Shown here: piece by piece, positions 52,461 to 61,589 of the stretch | Position numbering within the stretch: the stretch's first letter is position 1 | How the letters are laid out: every line of letters starts with the position of its first letter | Assembly: GCA_038317345.1 (NCBI GenBank) | Contig: JBBQBH010000009.1 | Coordinates: 5,263-69,262 of the forward strand | Length of the DNA stretch: 64,000 nt | Reading direction: 5' to 3' | Origin: Mayfieldus sp038317345 | GTDB taxonomy: Bacteria > Actinomycetota > Thermoleophilia > Solirubrobacterales > 70-9 | The notes under the pieces: model-generated | What the model saw: the letters and a program-made list of their open reading frames with translations, nothing else | Databases searched by the model: none | What the model was told of the DNA's origin: nothing | Made by a program: the position numbers and the translations under genes

Positions 52461-53207
52461 CTAGGAACCGGAGCCGCTCGGCTTGCCGCCCTGGCCCGGA
52501 ATCGGTGGCGTGGCCTTCTCCCCCGCCTCGATCACGAACTTGAACAGCACGGCGCCGATCAAAGCGGCGACCAGTGGGCCCAGCACATATGGCCAGACGC
52601 CACCCCAGTGGTTGCTGACCAGCGCCGGTCCGAACCAGCGGGCCGGGTTAAGCGAGCCACCGGTAAGCGGTCCCGTGACCATCACAGCAAAGCCCAGAGT
52701 GGTGCCGACGCCTAATGGAGCCCATTCCTTCGCCGAGCGCGTTCCGAGCGCCACGACCAGCACCGCCAGGACCAACACCAGGGCGCCGATGCCCTCAACG
52801 ATGAAGCCCTGGAGGTTCGAGCCGAGCAGCGTGCTGACCTGGACGGCGCCGTAGTGACCGGCCCGCCCCTCGTCGACCAGCAGGGCCTTGGTCAGCAGCG
52901 CACCGAGCACGGCGCCGGACAGCTGGGCAAGGATGTAGATCACGGCGTCGATCGGGTCGATCTTGCGGATCGCCGCAACCGCAACGGTCACCGCGGGGTT
53001 GAAGTGGCCCCCACTGACACCGCCGAAAATCAAAATCAGTCCGAAAAGCAGAAACGCGTGGACGAGACCGATGACGGCGAAGTCCGAACCGAACTGCGCC
53101 TGGTTGCCGGTCGCCACGAACAGGGTGACCGCGCTGGTGATGAAGAAGACCAGAAATAGGGTGCCGACTAGCTCAGCGATGTACGCAGCGAGTCCTCGAT
53201 CCTGCAC
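52461..53207 (-). CDS. MIP-family aquaporin/glycerol channel
   Basis: This 248-residue protein has six spans and both half-helix motifs, GGHFNPAVTVA and GGSLNPARWFG. The Arg after the second NPA is the selectivity-filter Arg. Bulky residues around the filter suggest water rather than glycerol, but this is uncertain. Its C-terminal tail is Pro/Gly rich. Monocistronic, 41 bp downstream of the fbiC start on the same strand. Confidence 0.92.
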   Translation of the reverse strand: MQDRGLAAYIAELVGTLFLVFFITSAVTLFVATGNQAQFGSDFAVIGLVHAFLLFGLILIFGGVSGGHFNPAVTVAVAAIRKIDPIDAVIYILAQLSGAVLGALLTKALLVDEGRAGHYGAVQVSTLLGSNLQGFIVEGIGALVLVLAVLVVALGTRSAKEWAPLGVGTTLGFAVMVTGPLTGGSLNPARWFGPALVSNHWGGVWPYVLGPLVAALIGAVLFKFVIEAGEKATPPIPGQGGKPSGSGS

Positions 53208-53243
53208 AGCGTCGAACCTCCTCGGTTGAATGCCGGCGGCAGT

Positions 53244-54305
53244 CTAACCAGACCGGCGGCGCGCGGCGTCGGCGGGCCGCTGACCGCCGCCATTGTTGCC
53301 CGCGCCGTGACCATGCCGGTGTCGATGATGCCTGTGGTGGCGGGGCCGCCTCTCGCGATGGCAGGCGCGATCGCCCTGGTCGATCGTGTGACCGAAGACG
53401 TCCACGAACGACCATCCGTAGCGCTTGAAGCCGAGGCTCATGAACAGCACGCCAAAGCTCTGGTTGTAGGCGAACTGGCTGTGCGGCACACGTGGCATGG
53501 CAATCGGAAAGAGGAAATACCCCCCGGTGCCGACCGTGAACTGGCTGATGCCGCGCTTGTGATCGACGATGCCGCTGGGGCGCTGGGGCGCGAAGCGCTC
53601 GTAGATGTGCTCGTGCCCGTTCAAAACCACGTCGGCGCCTCCCCGGTAGAGCGCCTTCCAAAGTGACCGGGTGTCGCCGGGCTCCTCGTAGACGCCCGAT
53701 GAGAAACGCGGGTAATGCATGTAGGCGAGCACGCAGCGGTGCGGGTGGTCGCGAAGGTCCTGTCGCAGCCATTTCAGCTGCCGCGAGCTGCCACGGCAAG
53801 AGACGAAGTCGCAGTTCGAGTTGAGCGCAACGAGGTGCCAGGAGCCGAGGTTGTAGGAGTACCACCCCTGTCCTCGCACCCCGGCCGCACCGATTCCGAC
53901 CCCGACCCCGTTCCAGTAGTCCCAGTAGCCCTGCGCACCCTGGCCGTCGTCGTACTCGTGGTTGCCGATCACCGGATGGCTGGCCGCATGCCAGCGTCCC
54001 CAGGTGGGCTGGTAGGAGTCGAGAAAGCTCTCCAGCGAGCCGTTGTCGTCGTACTGGAGGTCTCCTAGTGGGAGAACCGCCGAGAGCGATCGGTCCGAGA
54101 GCAGGCTCGATGTCAAGAGCTCCTGGCAGCTGTTGGAGGTGCCAAACCCCGAGTTGAAGCGCGGGTTGCTGGGCCCGCAGGCGATGTCGCCTGCGGCGGC
54201 GATCAACGGCGGCCGCCGAGCCTGCGCCGCCGACGCCAGCGCCAGGACCACGAGCAGCCCGAGCGCGCAGACCAGCGTCCCCCGCCGTATCCCCGATCGG
54301 CTCAT
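53244..54305 (-). CDS. Secreted metallophosphoesterase with His-rich C-terminus
   Basis: It has 353 residues from ATG 54305, with a signal peptide (cleavage near AQA-RR). Calcineurin-like motifs: AAAGDIACG, PLGDLQYDDNG, VIGNHEYDDG, MHYPRFSS and LNGHEHIYERF, the five blocks of the dinuclear metal site of acid phosphatase-like enzymes. The C-terminal 40 residues hold a dense His cluster (RHHRHHRHRHGHG) that could bind metal. It likely releases phosphate outside the cell. The frame runs to 54704, but the signal peptide fixes the start. Confidence 0.9.
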   Translation of the reverse strand: MSRSGIRRGTLVCALGLLVVLALASAAQARRPPLIAAAGDIACGPSNPRFNSGFGTSNSCQELLTSSLLSDRSLSAVLPLGDLQYDDNGSLESFLDSYQPTWGRWHAASHPVIGNHEYDDGQGAQGYWDYWNGVGVGIGAAGVRGQGWYSYNLGSWHLVALNSNCDFVSCRGSSRQLKWLRQDLRDHPHRCVLAYMHYPRFSSGVYEEPGDTRSLWKALYRGGADVVLNGHEHIYERFAPQRPSGIVDHKRGISQFTVGTGGYFLFPIAMPRVPHSQFAYNQSFGVLFMSLGFKRYGWSFVDVFGHTIDQGDRACHRERRPRHHRHHRHRHGHGAGNNGGGQRPADAARRRSG

Positions 54306-54404
54306 CTGCGAATCAATAACTGACTGAACGGTGACAAGTTGCGCCGCACTCGGCCATCCGGCCAGCCAGGCGCCGAAGGCGCCGCAGAATATGCTGGTGC
54401 GCGC

Positions 54405-55403
54405 ATGAGAATGGTCGTCGCGTCGCTGGCGGCCGTCCTGCTCGGGCTCGCCGTCGGGGGCTGTGGAGGGGACGGCGCTGAACCGGGCGCTCCTCAGAGG
54501 GCGACCCTCGTGCTCGACTTCACACCCAATGCCGTACACAGCGGGATCTATCTGGCGCTGCGGCGCGGCTACTACCGCGACGCCGGGGTCGACCTCGAGG
54601 TGCGCGCTCCGTCGGCCTCCACCGACGCCCCGAAGCTGCTCGAGGCGGGTCGGGCCGACTTCGCGATCCTCGACATCCACGACCTCGGCATCGCCCGCGG
54701 GCATGGGTTGAACCTGGTCGGAGTCGCACCGATCGTGCAGCGGCCGCTGGCGTCGGTGATTGCCCGCGCCGACGGGCCGGTGCGGCGGCCTCGCGATCTC
54801 GAAGGAAGGCGAGTCGGTGTCACCGGACTGCCCTCCGACGACGCCGTGGTCGACTCAGAGGTGGCGGCCGACGGCGGCGATCCGGCGAAGGTCGATCGGG
54901 TGACGATCGGCTTCAACGCGGTCGCCGACCTGGCGGCCGGCAAGGTCGACGCCGCGACCGGCTTCTGGAACGCCGAGGCTGTGGCGCTTCAGGACCAGAG
55001 AGTTCCCGTGACGGTGTTCCGTGTCGACCGCTACGGGGCCCCGCCGTACCCGGAGCTGGTGCTGACGACGACTCGGGGACTGCTGCAGAAGGACCCCGGC
55101 CTGGTGCGTTCGGTGGTTCGCGCCACAACCCGCGGCTACGAGGAGACCCTTCGCGACCCGCCAGCAGCTCTCGACGATCTGCTGGCGAGCAATCCCGGCC
55201 TCGACCGGTCCGTGCAGCAAGAGCAACTGCGGGTTCTTCTCCCCGCCTTTCGGCCCCCCGGGGCACTTGACGCAGCGGTCCTGCGGCATTGGGCAGCGTG
55301 GGATCGCGAGCACGGCATCCTGCGACGACCGCTTGCCGTCAGCCTCGCCTTCGATCTCAGAGTTTCGTCCAGTGCCCGATCTGGAGTCCGCCCAGGCGGG
55401 TAG
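54405..55403 (+). CDS. THI5/NMT1-like ABC substrate-binding lipoprotein
   Basis: This 332-residue lipoprotein has the lipobox AVGGCGG, then LVLDFTPNAVHSGIYLAL and RRGYYRDAGVDLEVR, the diagnostic opening of ThiY/THI5-type binding proteins for pyrimidine or related ligands. GFWNAEAVALQ is the ligand-binding block. The matching permease and ATPase genes are not in the window, so it is an orphan or has its partners elsewhere. Confidence 0.85.
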   Translation: MRMVVASLAAVLLGLAVGGCGGDGAEPGAPQRATLVLDFTPNAVHSGIYLALRRGYYRDAGVDLEVRAPSASTDAPKLLEAGRADFAILDIHDLGIARGHGLNLVGVAPIVQRPLASVIARADGPVRRPRDLEGRRVGVTGLPSDDAVVDSEVAADGGDPAKVDRVTIGFNAVADLAAGKVDAATGFWNAEAVALQDQRVPVTVFRVDRYGAPPYPELVLTTTRGLLQKDPGLVRSVVRATTRGYEETLRDPPAALDDLLASNPGLDRSVQQEQLRVLLPAFRPPGALDAAVLRHWAAWDREHGILRRPLAVSLAFDLRVSSSARSGVRPGG

Positions 55404-55415
55404 CTTTGCGCCTGG

Positions 55416-56045
55416 ATGAACCGGATTCGCAGCAAGCTCACCTACGCAAACGTGGTCGCCACCTTGGCACTGTTCCTCGCCCTGACCGGCGGCGCGGTCT
55501 ACGCGGCGAACAAGATCCACTCCCGAAACATCGCCAAGAACGCCGTCAAGTCGCGCAACATCGCCAAGAACGGGGTGAAGGCACGAAACCTCGCAGCCGG
55601 ATCGGTCTCCTCGTCGAAGATACTCGACGGATCGATCCTGCCGGGCGACTTCGCGCCGGGCGCGGGCGCCAGCGTGCTGGCCTCGTTGGAGGGCGGTTCC
55701 GTGCCCATGGGCACCGGCAGCTATTCCCTGAACCCGCCGGGCAGTTTCAGCCTCAAGGCCGGTCAAGTCGCGCTCATCGTCGCCGCTGGCCAGGCCACCG
55801 TTGCCTGGGACAACACCATCGCGCAATGTAACGCAGGGGTGAATTTCACACTCGACGGCAATCCCGCAGGCAGCCTCTTCTTTAACAACATCTCCACGAC
55901 GCCCGCGACGAGCCAATTCAACGCCTTGTTGGCTGTCGTCACAGCGGCGGGGAACCACCTGCTGACCGCGCAGCGTTTCGCCAGTTTCTGCACCGCTGGC
56001 TCGACCATCGACTTCGTCCACGCGCGGGTCGTCACATTCGGCTAG
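55416..56045 (+). CDS. Exported protein of the Thermoleophilia YANVVATLALFLAL type
   Basis: This 209-residue protein begins KLTYANVVATLALFLAL, a leader seen very often in Solirubrobacterales exported proteins. The SRNIAKNAVKSRNIAKNGVK segment then forms short tandem repeats (SRNIAKN, twice). The C-terminal domain is beta-rich with two Cys. Its role is unknown. It follows the binding-protein gene by 12 bp, and its end overlaps the next convergent gene by 4 bp. Confidence 0.75.
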   Translation: MNRIRSKLTYANVVATLALFLALTGGAVYAANKIHSRNIAKNAVKSRNIAKNGVKARNLAAGSVSSSKILDGSILPGDFAPGAGASVLASLEGGSVPMGTGSYSLNPPGSFSLKAGQVALIVAAGQATVAWDNTIAQCNAGVNFTLDGNPAGSLFFNNISTTPATSQFNALLAVVTAAGNHLLTAQRFASFCTAGSTIDFVHARVVTFG

Positions 56046-56365
56046 CCGGCAAGCAGGTTCTGCACAAGCTCGGGCATCTCGCGCACCAGCTTCGAGCGCG
56101 GCACGACCAGGTCGACGCCCGCCGACTCCGCCTGCTGGCGCAGCTCGGCGTCGGTGTGCGGGTAGAAGCCAAGCAGCGGGACGCCGAGCGCCACCAGCGC
56201 CTCGGGTTCACTGTGCTCGAGGTCGGCGACCACCAGCTCGGTCCCGTCCAACGATGCCTCTGCGATCGTCGGCGCAAGCGCGACCTCGTGCCCAGCCGCG
56301 GTCAGCGTCTCCGATACGCGGGTGCCGAGCAGCAGCTCGGGTGCGATCACGACGATCCGCGCCAT
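56042..56365 (-). CDS. Receiver-like (REC pseudo-) domain protein
   Basis: This 107-residue protein has strand-helix alternation like a CheY fold (IVVIAPELLLGTRVSETLTAAG, ELVVADLEHSEPEALVALG, VPLLGFYPHTDAELRQQAESAG). The Asp at the phosphorylation position (VVADLEH) is present, but the acidic pair near the N-terminus is missing. It probably binds a partner without phosphotransfer. It follows the 120-aa gene on the same strand. Confidence 0.7.
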   Translation of the reverse strand: MARIVVIAPELLLGTRVSETLTAAGHEVALAPTIAEASLDGTELVVADLEHSEPEALVALGVPLLGFYPHTDAELRQQAESAGVDLVVPRSKLVREMPELVQNLLAG

Positions 56366-56424
56366 GGCTCAGACAAATTGCTCGCGCTCGGCCGAGGGCC
56401 AAGCTCTCTTGCAGAGCCCCGCCC

Positions 56425-56787
56425 TCACAGACTGCGGCGCTGACGGAACTCCTCGCGGACGCTCTCCGGCCGCCCCCACCCCTCGACGATCTCCGCTCGG
56501 CCCTCGCGCACTTCGCGCAGGATCATTTCTCCCTCGATGCCCTCGGCGTCGAGCTTCGCCAGCACACCATTGACGGTCTCCGCCGCCGCCGCGTGTCCAA
56601 AGCTGTGGGCGACGAGCAGGCGCCAGTGCCAGTCGGCCTTCGAATAGGGCTGCGCGTTGACGGTGCTGAGGATCACGGCCGCGTCGACGTAACGGTTCTC
56701 GTCGCCGATCCGCAGGTCGAGCTCGAGGTCGGTCCAATCGGCCGGCAGCGAATCGAGCAGCTCCTGGAAGTCGTCGGCCAGCGGCAT
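56425..56787 (-). CDS. Conserved hypothetical protein
   Basis: It has 120 residues from MPLADDFQELLDSLP (ATG 56787; the frame is open to 56832). The DELDLRIGDENRYVDAAVIL and WHWRLLVAHSFGHAAA segments suggest a compact alpha/beta protein. I do not recognise a named family, though similar proteins seem common in this class. Convergent with nothing; 59 bp upstream of the REC-like gene on the same strand. Confidence 0.65.
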   Translation of the reverse strand: MPLADDFQELLDSLPADWTDLELDLRIGDENRYVDAAVILSTVNAQPYSKADWHWRLLVAHSFGHAAAAETVNGVLAKLDAEGIEGEMILREVREGRAEIVEGWGRPESVREEFRQRRSL

Positions 56788-56935
56788 CAGCACAAGCCTA
56801 GCCCCCAACATCAAGGGGGCGCGAAAAAGCAAGCAGGTCGGGGGATGCAGGGAGGGCGGCGCGGCGAGCGCACTAGATCGTGCGTGAGCAGCCGCCCGAC
56901 CGAAGACCCCGAGATGCGACGGGTCGCAGGGCCCG

Positions 56936-58255
56936 CTAGCCGAAGAAGACTTGTTGGAGCAGGAAGATGTTCAGCGCGATGATCAGCGCCGCCAGCGTCC
57001 CCGCCAAAACTGAGAGCCAGCGGGGGTTCACCAGCGCGCCCATCACATCGCGACGACTGGCCAGCATCACCAACGGCACGAGCGCGAAGGGGATCCCGAA
57101 CGAGAGCACGACCTGGCTCGCCACCAGCGCGTCGGTCGGATTGAGACCGATCGCAAGCACGATCAGCGCCGGGATCAGGGTGATGGCACGTCGCACGAAG
57201 ATTGGGATGCGGCGTCGGATGAATCCCTGCATGACGACCTGCCCGGCCATCGTCCCGACCGAAGAAGATGCGAAGCCGGAGGCGAGCAGCGCGACGCCGA
57301 AGATCGTCGCCGCATTGGTCGATACAAGCGACTTCAAACCCTCGTAACCACCCTCGATGGTGTCGATCCCGGCCAAGCTGCTGCCGTGAAACAGTGCCGC
57401 GGCGACCATCATCATCGAGAGGTTGACGACGCCGGCGATCGACATCGCGATCACCACGTCGACCTTCTCGAAGCGCAGGATGTGCCGCTTCTCGGCGTCG
57501 TCGCGGCCGACGATCCGCTTCTGGGTCAGTGCCGAGTGCAGGTAGATCACGTGCGGCATCACCGTCGCCCCGATGATCCCGGTGGCCAGCAGGATGCTCT
57601 CGGTACCAGCGAAGCCGGGGACGAAAAGGTGGCGGGCAAGTTCACCGCCATTCGGCTTTGCGTGGAAAAGCTCGATCACGAACGAGGCGACGACAACGCC
57701 AACCAAGGCGGTGACCGCGGCCTCCAGCCGGCGAAAACCGAACTGCTGCAGAGCGAGGATCGCAAAGGCGCCAGCGCCAGCGATCAGCCCGGCCGGGAAT
57801 AGCGGTATCCCGAACAGCAGATTGAGGCCGAGCGCGGCGCCCACGACCTCGGCGATGTCGCATGCCATTGCAACGAGCTCGGCTTGGATCCAGAGACCGA
57901 TCGAGGTCCGGAACGAGAACGTCTCCCGGCACAGTTCGGCGAGGTTCTTGCCGGTGGCGATGCCTAGCTTCGCCGACTGGGTCTGAACGACCATCGCGAT
58001 CAGGTTCGCGCCGAGGACCACCCAGAGCAGCAGGTAGCCGAACTTCGCTCCTCCGGCGATGTTGGTCGCGAAGTTGCCCGGGTCGATGTAGGCAACCGCG
58101 GCGACGAAGGCGGGGCCGAGGAACGGCCACAGCCTGCTGACGCCCCGCGCCTGCCCCTCGAGCGAGCGGCGCGCGGCAGCGGCGACCGCGGCCTCGCCGG
58201 GAAGGACGTCCTCGACTGTGGGTTCGGCGGCGGAGGGCGGCGGGGGCGGCTTCAT
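56936..58255 (-). CDS. mntH: Nramp-family divalent metal transporter
   Basis: This 439-residue protein has 11 spans. Diagnostic motifs are YIDPGNFATNIAGGAKFGY (DPGN in TM1) and VMPHVIYLHSALTQ (MPH in TM6), which bind Mn2+/Fe2+, with the transport signature GATVMPHV. It imports Mn(II) or Fe(II) with protons. Its start overlaps the DtxR-type regulator stop by ATGA. Confidence 0.94.
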   Translation of the reverse strand: MKPPPPPSAAEPTVEDVLPGEAAVAAAARRSLEGQARGVSRLWPFLGPAFVAAVAYIDPGNFATNIAGGAKFGYLLLWVVLGANLIAMVVQTQSAKLGIATGKNLAELCRETFSFRTSIGLWIQAELVAMACDIAEVVGAALGLNLLFGIPLFPAGLIAGAGAFAILALQQFGFRRLEAAVTALVGVVVASFVIELFHAKPNGGELARHLFVPGFAGTESILLATGIIGATVMPHVIYLHSALTQKRIVGRDDAEKRHILRFEKVDVVIAMSIAGVVNLSMMMVAAALFHGSSLAGIDTIEGGYEGLKSLVSTNAATIFGVALLASGFASSSVGTMAGQVVMQGFIRRRIPIFVRRAITLIPALIVLAIGLNPTDALVASQVVLSFGIPFALVPLVMLASRRDVMGALVNPRWLSVLAGTLAALIIALNIFLLQQVFFG

Positions 58256-58989
58256 CGGGCCTGCTCGGCAGCCGAAACACGCATCCGCCGAACCAGCTCG
58301 CCGCCGAGCGCATGCTCAGCGCCGTCGACCTCGACGAACAGCGGTCCGCCGAACGGCTGGCGCCCCTTCACCATCACATGGGCTCCGGGCCTTATCCCGC
58401 GCTCGGCCAGATAGCGGAGCATCTGCGAGTCGCTGTCGGAGACACGGGTGAAGGTCGCCGTCTCACCGTCCTCCAGGGCCTCCAATGGGCGGCTGCCCGC
58501 CTCCTCGGGAAACTCCAGGTCCGGCCCCGGAATCGGGTCGCCGTGAGGGTCGTGGCTGGGCTCCCCCAGCTTCGCCGCGATCAGCTCCTCGAGCTCCTCC
58601 GAGATGTAGTGCTCCAGCACCTCGGCCTCCTCGTGCACGCGGTCCCAGGGCATGCCCAGGGCCGCGCTGAGATATGACTCGAGCAGGCGGTGGTGGCGGA
58701 TCACCTCCAGCGCCACCCGCTCGCCGGCCGGGGTGAGGCTGACACCGTGGTATGGCTGATGGTCCACCAGCCCGATGCCGTCGAGGCGCTTCAACATCGC
58801 CGTCGCGGTCGCCGGAGCGACGCCGAGCCGAGCGGCCAGCTCGCTGGTCCCGACCGGCGCGCCGGAGCGCCGCGACAGCGTGTAGATCGCCTTTGCGTAA
58901 TCCTCGATCGCCTCCGATGCGGCGGCGGGCTTCTCGTGGCGGGCGTGTGTGCTCGGGGGCATCGTTGGGTTCTGTCGGACGAAATCCAA
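58252..58989 (-). CDS. DtxR/MntR-family metal-dependent repressor
   Basis: This 245-residue protein has an N-terminal winged HTH (EDYAKAIYTLSRRSGAPVGTS, LAARLGVAPATATAML), a dimerisation domain with metal ligands (HEEAEVLEHYISEELEE, the His/Glu/Cys set) and a C-terminal FeoA/SH3-like domain (about 170-245). It probably represses mntH when Mn or Fe is sufficient. A DtxR-type palindrome lies immediately upstream, so autoregulation is likely. Confidence 0.92.
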   Translation of the reverse strand: MDFVRQNPTMPPSTHARHEKPAAASEAIEDYAKAIYTLSRRSGAPVGTSELAARLGVAPATATAMLKRLDGIGLVDHQPYHGVSLTPAGERVALEVIRHHRLLESYLSAALGMPWDRVHEEAEVLEHYISEELEELIAAKLGEPSHDPHGDPIPGPDLEFPEEAGSRPLEALEDGETATFTRVSDSDSQMLRYLAERGIRPGAHVMVKGRQPFGGPLFVEVDGAEHALGGELVRRMRVSAAEQAR

Positions 58990-58990
58990 A

Positions 58991-59007
58991 TTTAGATTAG
59001 CCTAAAG
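58991..59007. promoter_or_regulatory. DtxR/IdeR-type operator
   Basis: TTTAGATTAGCCTAAAG closely follows the IdeR consensus (TTAGGTTAGSCTAACCTAA), with an inverted TTTAG...CTAAA. It lies between the regulator start (58989) and the ygfZ-like start (59023), so it could control both divergent units. Confidence 0.7.
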
Positions 59008-59022
59008 ATAGGATGTGCAGAG

Positions 59023-59991
59023 ATGATGGCGACCAAAGCGATGCCGGAGCTGGACGCGCAGTACCGGGTGCTGCGCGAGGAGGCTGGCCTTCTGGACCGC
59101 TCAGATCGGGGCAAGCTGATCGTGCGCGGCCCCGAAGCGGCCGAGTACCTGCAGGGGCAGCTCACCAACGACGTCGAGGCGCTCGAGGTCGATGGGGGCT
59201 GCTACGCGGCACTGCTGGACCGCAAGGGGCACATCCAGGCGGACATGCGGGTCCTGCGACTGAGCAGTGGGGAGATCTGGCTCGACGTCGAGTCGCAAGC
59301 CATCCCCACGGTCCTTCGTCACCTCCAGACCTATTCGGTTGGGCGCGAGGTCGAGATCGAAGACGTCACAGATCGCTGGGCGATCACCGCGCTGCTCGGT
59401 CCGCGGGCCGCCGGAATTGCCAGCTTCAATGAACTGGGGCCGGAGCACGCTCAACGCTTCCATGAGTGGGACGGGGTCGAGGTGCTTGGGGTGGCCACCG
59501 ATCTCGGCCTCGACCTGATCACCAGGGTCGACCAGCAGGCCTCGCTCCGCAAGTTGTTGAGCGCCGCCGGCGCCGTCGAGATCAGCGAGGCTGCCGCGGA
59601 GATCGCCCGGGTGGAGTCTGGGCGCCCCCGCCTGGGCGCCGAGATGAGCGAGTCGACGATGCCGGCCGAGGTGGAAATCGTCGAGCGGGCAGTCGACTTC
59701 GAGAAGGGCTGCTACATCGGCCAGGAGCCGGTCGCAAGGCTGCACTATCGAGGCAAGCCCAACCGCCGTCTTCGCGGCCTGCGGCTCAGCGCGCCGGGGC
59801 AGCCCGGCGCCACGCTGCAGCTCGAGGACCGGGAGGTTGGCTCGATCGGCACTGCCTGCGTCTCCCCCGCCCTCGGGCCGATCGCCCTCGCGGTCGTGCG
59901 CCGCGAGGCCAAGCCGGGCGACACGGTTCGAGTCGGCGACGGAACCGAAACGGCGGCGGTCGTCGAGCTGCCTTTCGGAGCCGACCGGTGA
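59023..59991 (+). CDS. YgfZ/GcvT-like folate-binding protein
   Basis: This 322-residue protein has the folate-domain start RGKLIVRGPEAAEYLQGQLTND and the YgfZ signature GCYIGQEPVARLHYRG (KGCYxGQE). YgfZ-type proteins support Fe-S cluster enzyme maintenance with tetrahydrofolate. Proximity to a metal-responsive operator would fit control by iron. Stop overlaps the next start (GTGA). Confidence 0.85.
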   Translation: MMATKAMPELDAQYRVLREEAGLLDRSDRGKLIVRGPEAAEYLQGQLTNDVEALEVDGGCYAALLDRKGHIQADMRVLRLSSGEIWLDVESQAIPTVLRHLQTYSVGREVEIEDVTDRWAITALLGPRAAGIASFNELGPEHAQRFHEWDGVEVLGVATDLGLDLITRVDQQASLRKLLSAAGAVEISEAAAEIARVESGRPRLGAEMSESTMPAEVEIVERAVDFEKGCYIGQEPVARLHYRGKPNRRLRGLRLSAPGQPGATLQLEDREVGSIGTACVSPALGPIALAVVRREAKPGDTVRVGDGTETAAVVELPFGADR

Positions 59992-61037
59992 CCGACCGGG
60001 CCGGGCGTCCGGGCTTCCGCCGCCATAGGCGGCGCCTTGGTCCCGACAGTCCGCTGGTCGGCGGCCCGGTGGTTACCGAGCCCTCGATGGGCGGGCCGGT
60101 GGAAGCGAGGGCGGGAGCCGAAGAGGCGGCCGTGGCGTCGACCTTTGACCCACGCGCCGACGACTACGCTCGGCCCGAGGTCACCTCCGGGGTCGTGCCG
60201 GAGCGCGCCAACCTGCCAGACCTGCGGGCGCTACTGCCAGCCACCGACCAGGAGCGCTCGCTTGACGACTGGGGCCGCTCCGAGAGCTTCGTGTCGCTGG
60301 TCGAGCCGCTGCTCAACTTCTACTACCGCTACTGGTTCCGGGTCGAGACCGAGGGCATCGAGAACGTCCCTTCGCAGGGCGGGGCGCTGCTGGTCGCCAA
60401 CCATTCGGGCGCGCTTCCGCCGGACGGTCCGATGGTGATGGAGGCGATCCGCAACGAGCACCCCAGTCCCCGCCCGCTCTACATACTGGGCGAGAACTGG
60501 TTCAAGGGCTTTCCCGGCGTCGGGATGCTCACCAACAAGCTCGGAATGGTCGGCGCCCACCGCGACAACGCCCAGCGCCTGCTCGGCGACGAGGGCCGGC
60601 TGGCGATCGTCTTCCCGGAGGGCCAGAAGGGCAGCCGCAAGGTGCTCTGGCAGCGCTACCGGTTGCGCCGCTTCGGTCGCGGGGGCTTCGTGCGCACGGC
60701 GATCCGCGCCCGCGTCCCGATCGTGCCGATCGCCGTCCTTGGGGCCGAGGAGGCGATGCCGATCTTCGCCCACCTGCGCCCGCTGCAACGGATCAGCGGC
60801 CTGATCTATTTCCCCCTCAACCACGCGTTCCCGCAATTCGGGCTCGCCGCGGGGCTGATGTACCTGCCGGCGAAGTTCAAGATCCGCTTCCTCGAGCCGG
60901 TCGATATGTCCGAGTACGGGCCGGAGATCGCCGAGGACTCGGGCGCGATTCATGCGATAGCGGAGGAGATCCGGGCGCGGATACAGGTTCAGCTCGAGGA
61001 GATGCTGAAGGCGCGGAACTCGGTCTGGTTCGGCTGA
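59988..61037 (+). CDS. PlsC-like lysophospholipid acyltransferase
   Basis: It has 349 residues from GTG 59988, coupled by overlap to ygfZ. The acyltransferase motif is VANHSGALPPDG (His...Asp, longer spacing than classical NHxxxxD) with VFPEGQKGSRK (substrate-binding FPEG) and VPIVPIAVLGAEEA. An N-terminal 100-residue Arg/Ala/Pro-rich extension precedes the domain. It likely acylates lysophosphatidate or a related glycerolipid at the membrane. Confidence 0.85.
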   Translation: MTDRAGRPGFRRHRRRLGPDSPLVGGPVVTEPSMGGPVEARAGAEEAAVASTFDPRADDYARPEVTSGVVPERANLPDLRALLPATDQERSLDDWGRSESFVSLVEPLLNFYYRYWFRVETEGIENVPSQGGALLVANHSGALPPDGPMVMEAIRNEHPSPRPLYILGENWFKGFPGVGMLTNKLGMVGAHRDNAQRLLGDEGRLAIVFPEGQKGSRKVLWQRYRLRRFGRGGFVRTAIRARVPIVPIAVLGAEEAMPIFAHLRPLQRISGLIYFPLNHAFPQFGLAAGLMYLPAKFKIRFLEPVDMSEYGPEIAEDSGAIHAIAEEIRARIQVQLEEMLKARNSVWFG

Positions 61038-61091
61038 GAAGAGGCGAATCGGGGCGTGTGTGGGGCCCAGTCGGCTAGATTCTGGGCCGAG

Positions 61092-61580
61092 ATGGGTCGC
61101 GGGAGAGGCAAACAGGCGATCCTGGCCGCAATCGGCACCTTCGCGCTGGGGTTACTCGGGGTCGGCTGTGGGCCCACGAGTCACCCCAATGATCCCCGGC
61201 CCCCGCTTGCGGCGGAGGTGACGGTGAACATCACCAACGGCTCCATCTCGGCGCAGCCGGCCGCGGTCGGCGTAAAGGGCGCGAACGGCGCCCCGTTGAC
61301 CCAGAACGGCGTCAAGGAGCCGAGCTCAGACAGCACGGACCAGATCGTCAACTTCACGACCTCCAACACGACTGCGACCCAGACCACACTCGAGATCCAC
61401 GGCTCAGGCGGGTTGAAACGCTCCGGGCCGATCGTCGCCAAGGGCAACAACGTCTACAAGGTCGCGCTCGGAACCGGCCACTACACGATCGAAGCGGCCG
61501 ATCTACCAGGGGCAAAGCCGGCGCCGTTTTATGTCGGGCCGGTCCGCATCTCTTCCCAGAACGACCTCTTGCTCCCGTAG
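61092..61580 (+). CDS. Small lipoprotein
   Basis: It has 162 residues from ATG 61092. Signal peptide with lipobox LLGVGCGPT. The mature part is beta-rich and Thr/Asn-rich (VTVNITNGSISAQPAAVGVK, TSNTTATQTTLEIHG). No family is recognised. Its 3' end is 9 bp from the convergent coiled-coil gene. Confidence 0.75.
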   Translation: MGRGRGKQAILAAIGTFALGLLGVGCGPTSHPNDPRPPLAAEVTVNITNGSISAQPAAVGVKGANGAPLTQNGVKEPSSDSTDQIVNFTTSNTTATQTTLEIHGSGGLKRSGPIVAKGNNVYKVALGTGHYTIEAADLPGAKPAPFYVGPVRISSQNDLLLP

Positions 61581-61589
61581 GCAACGGGG

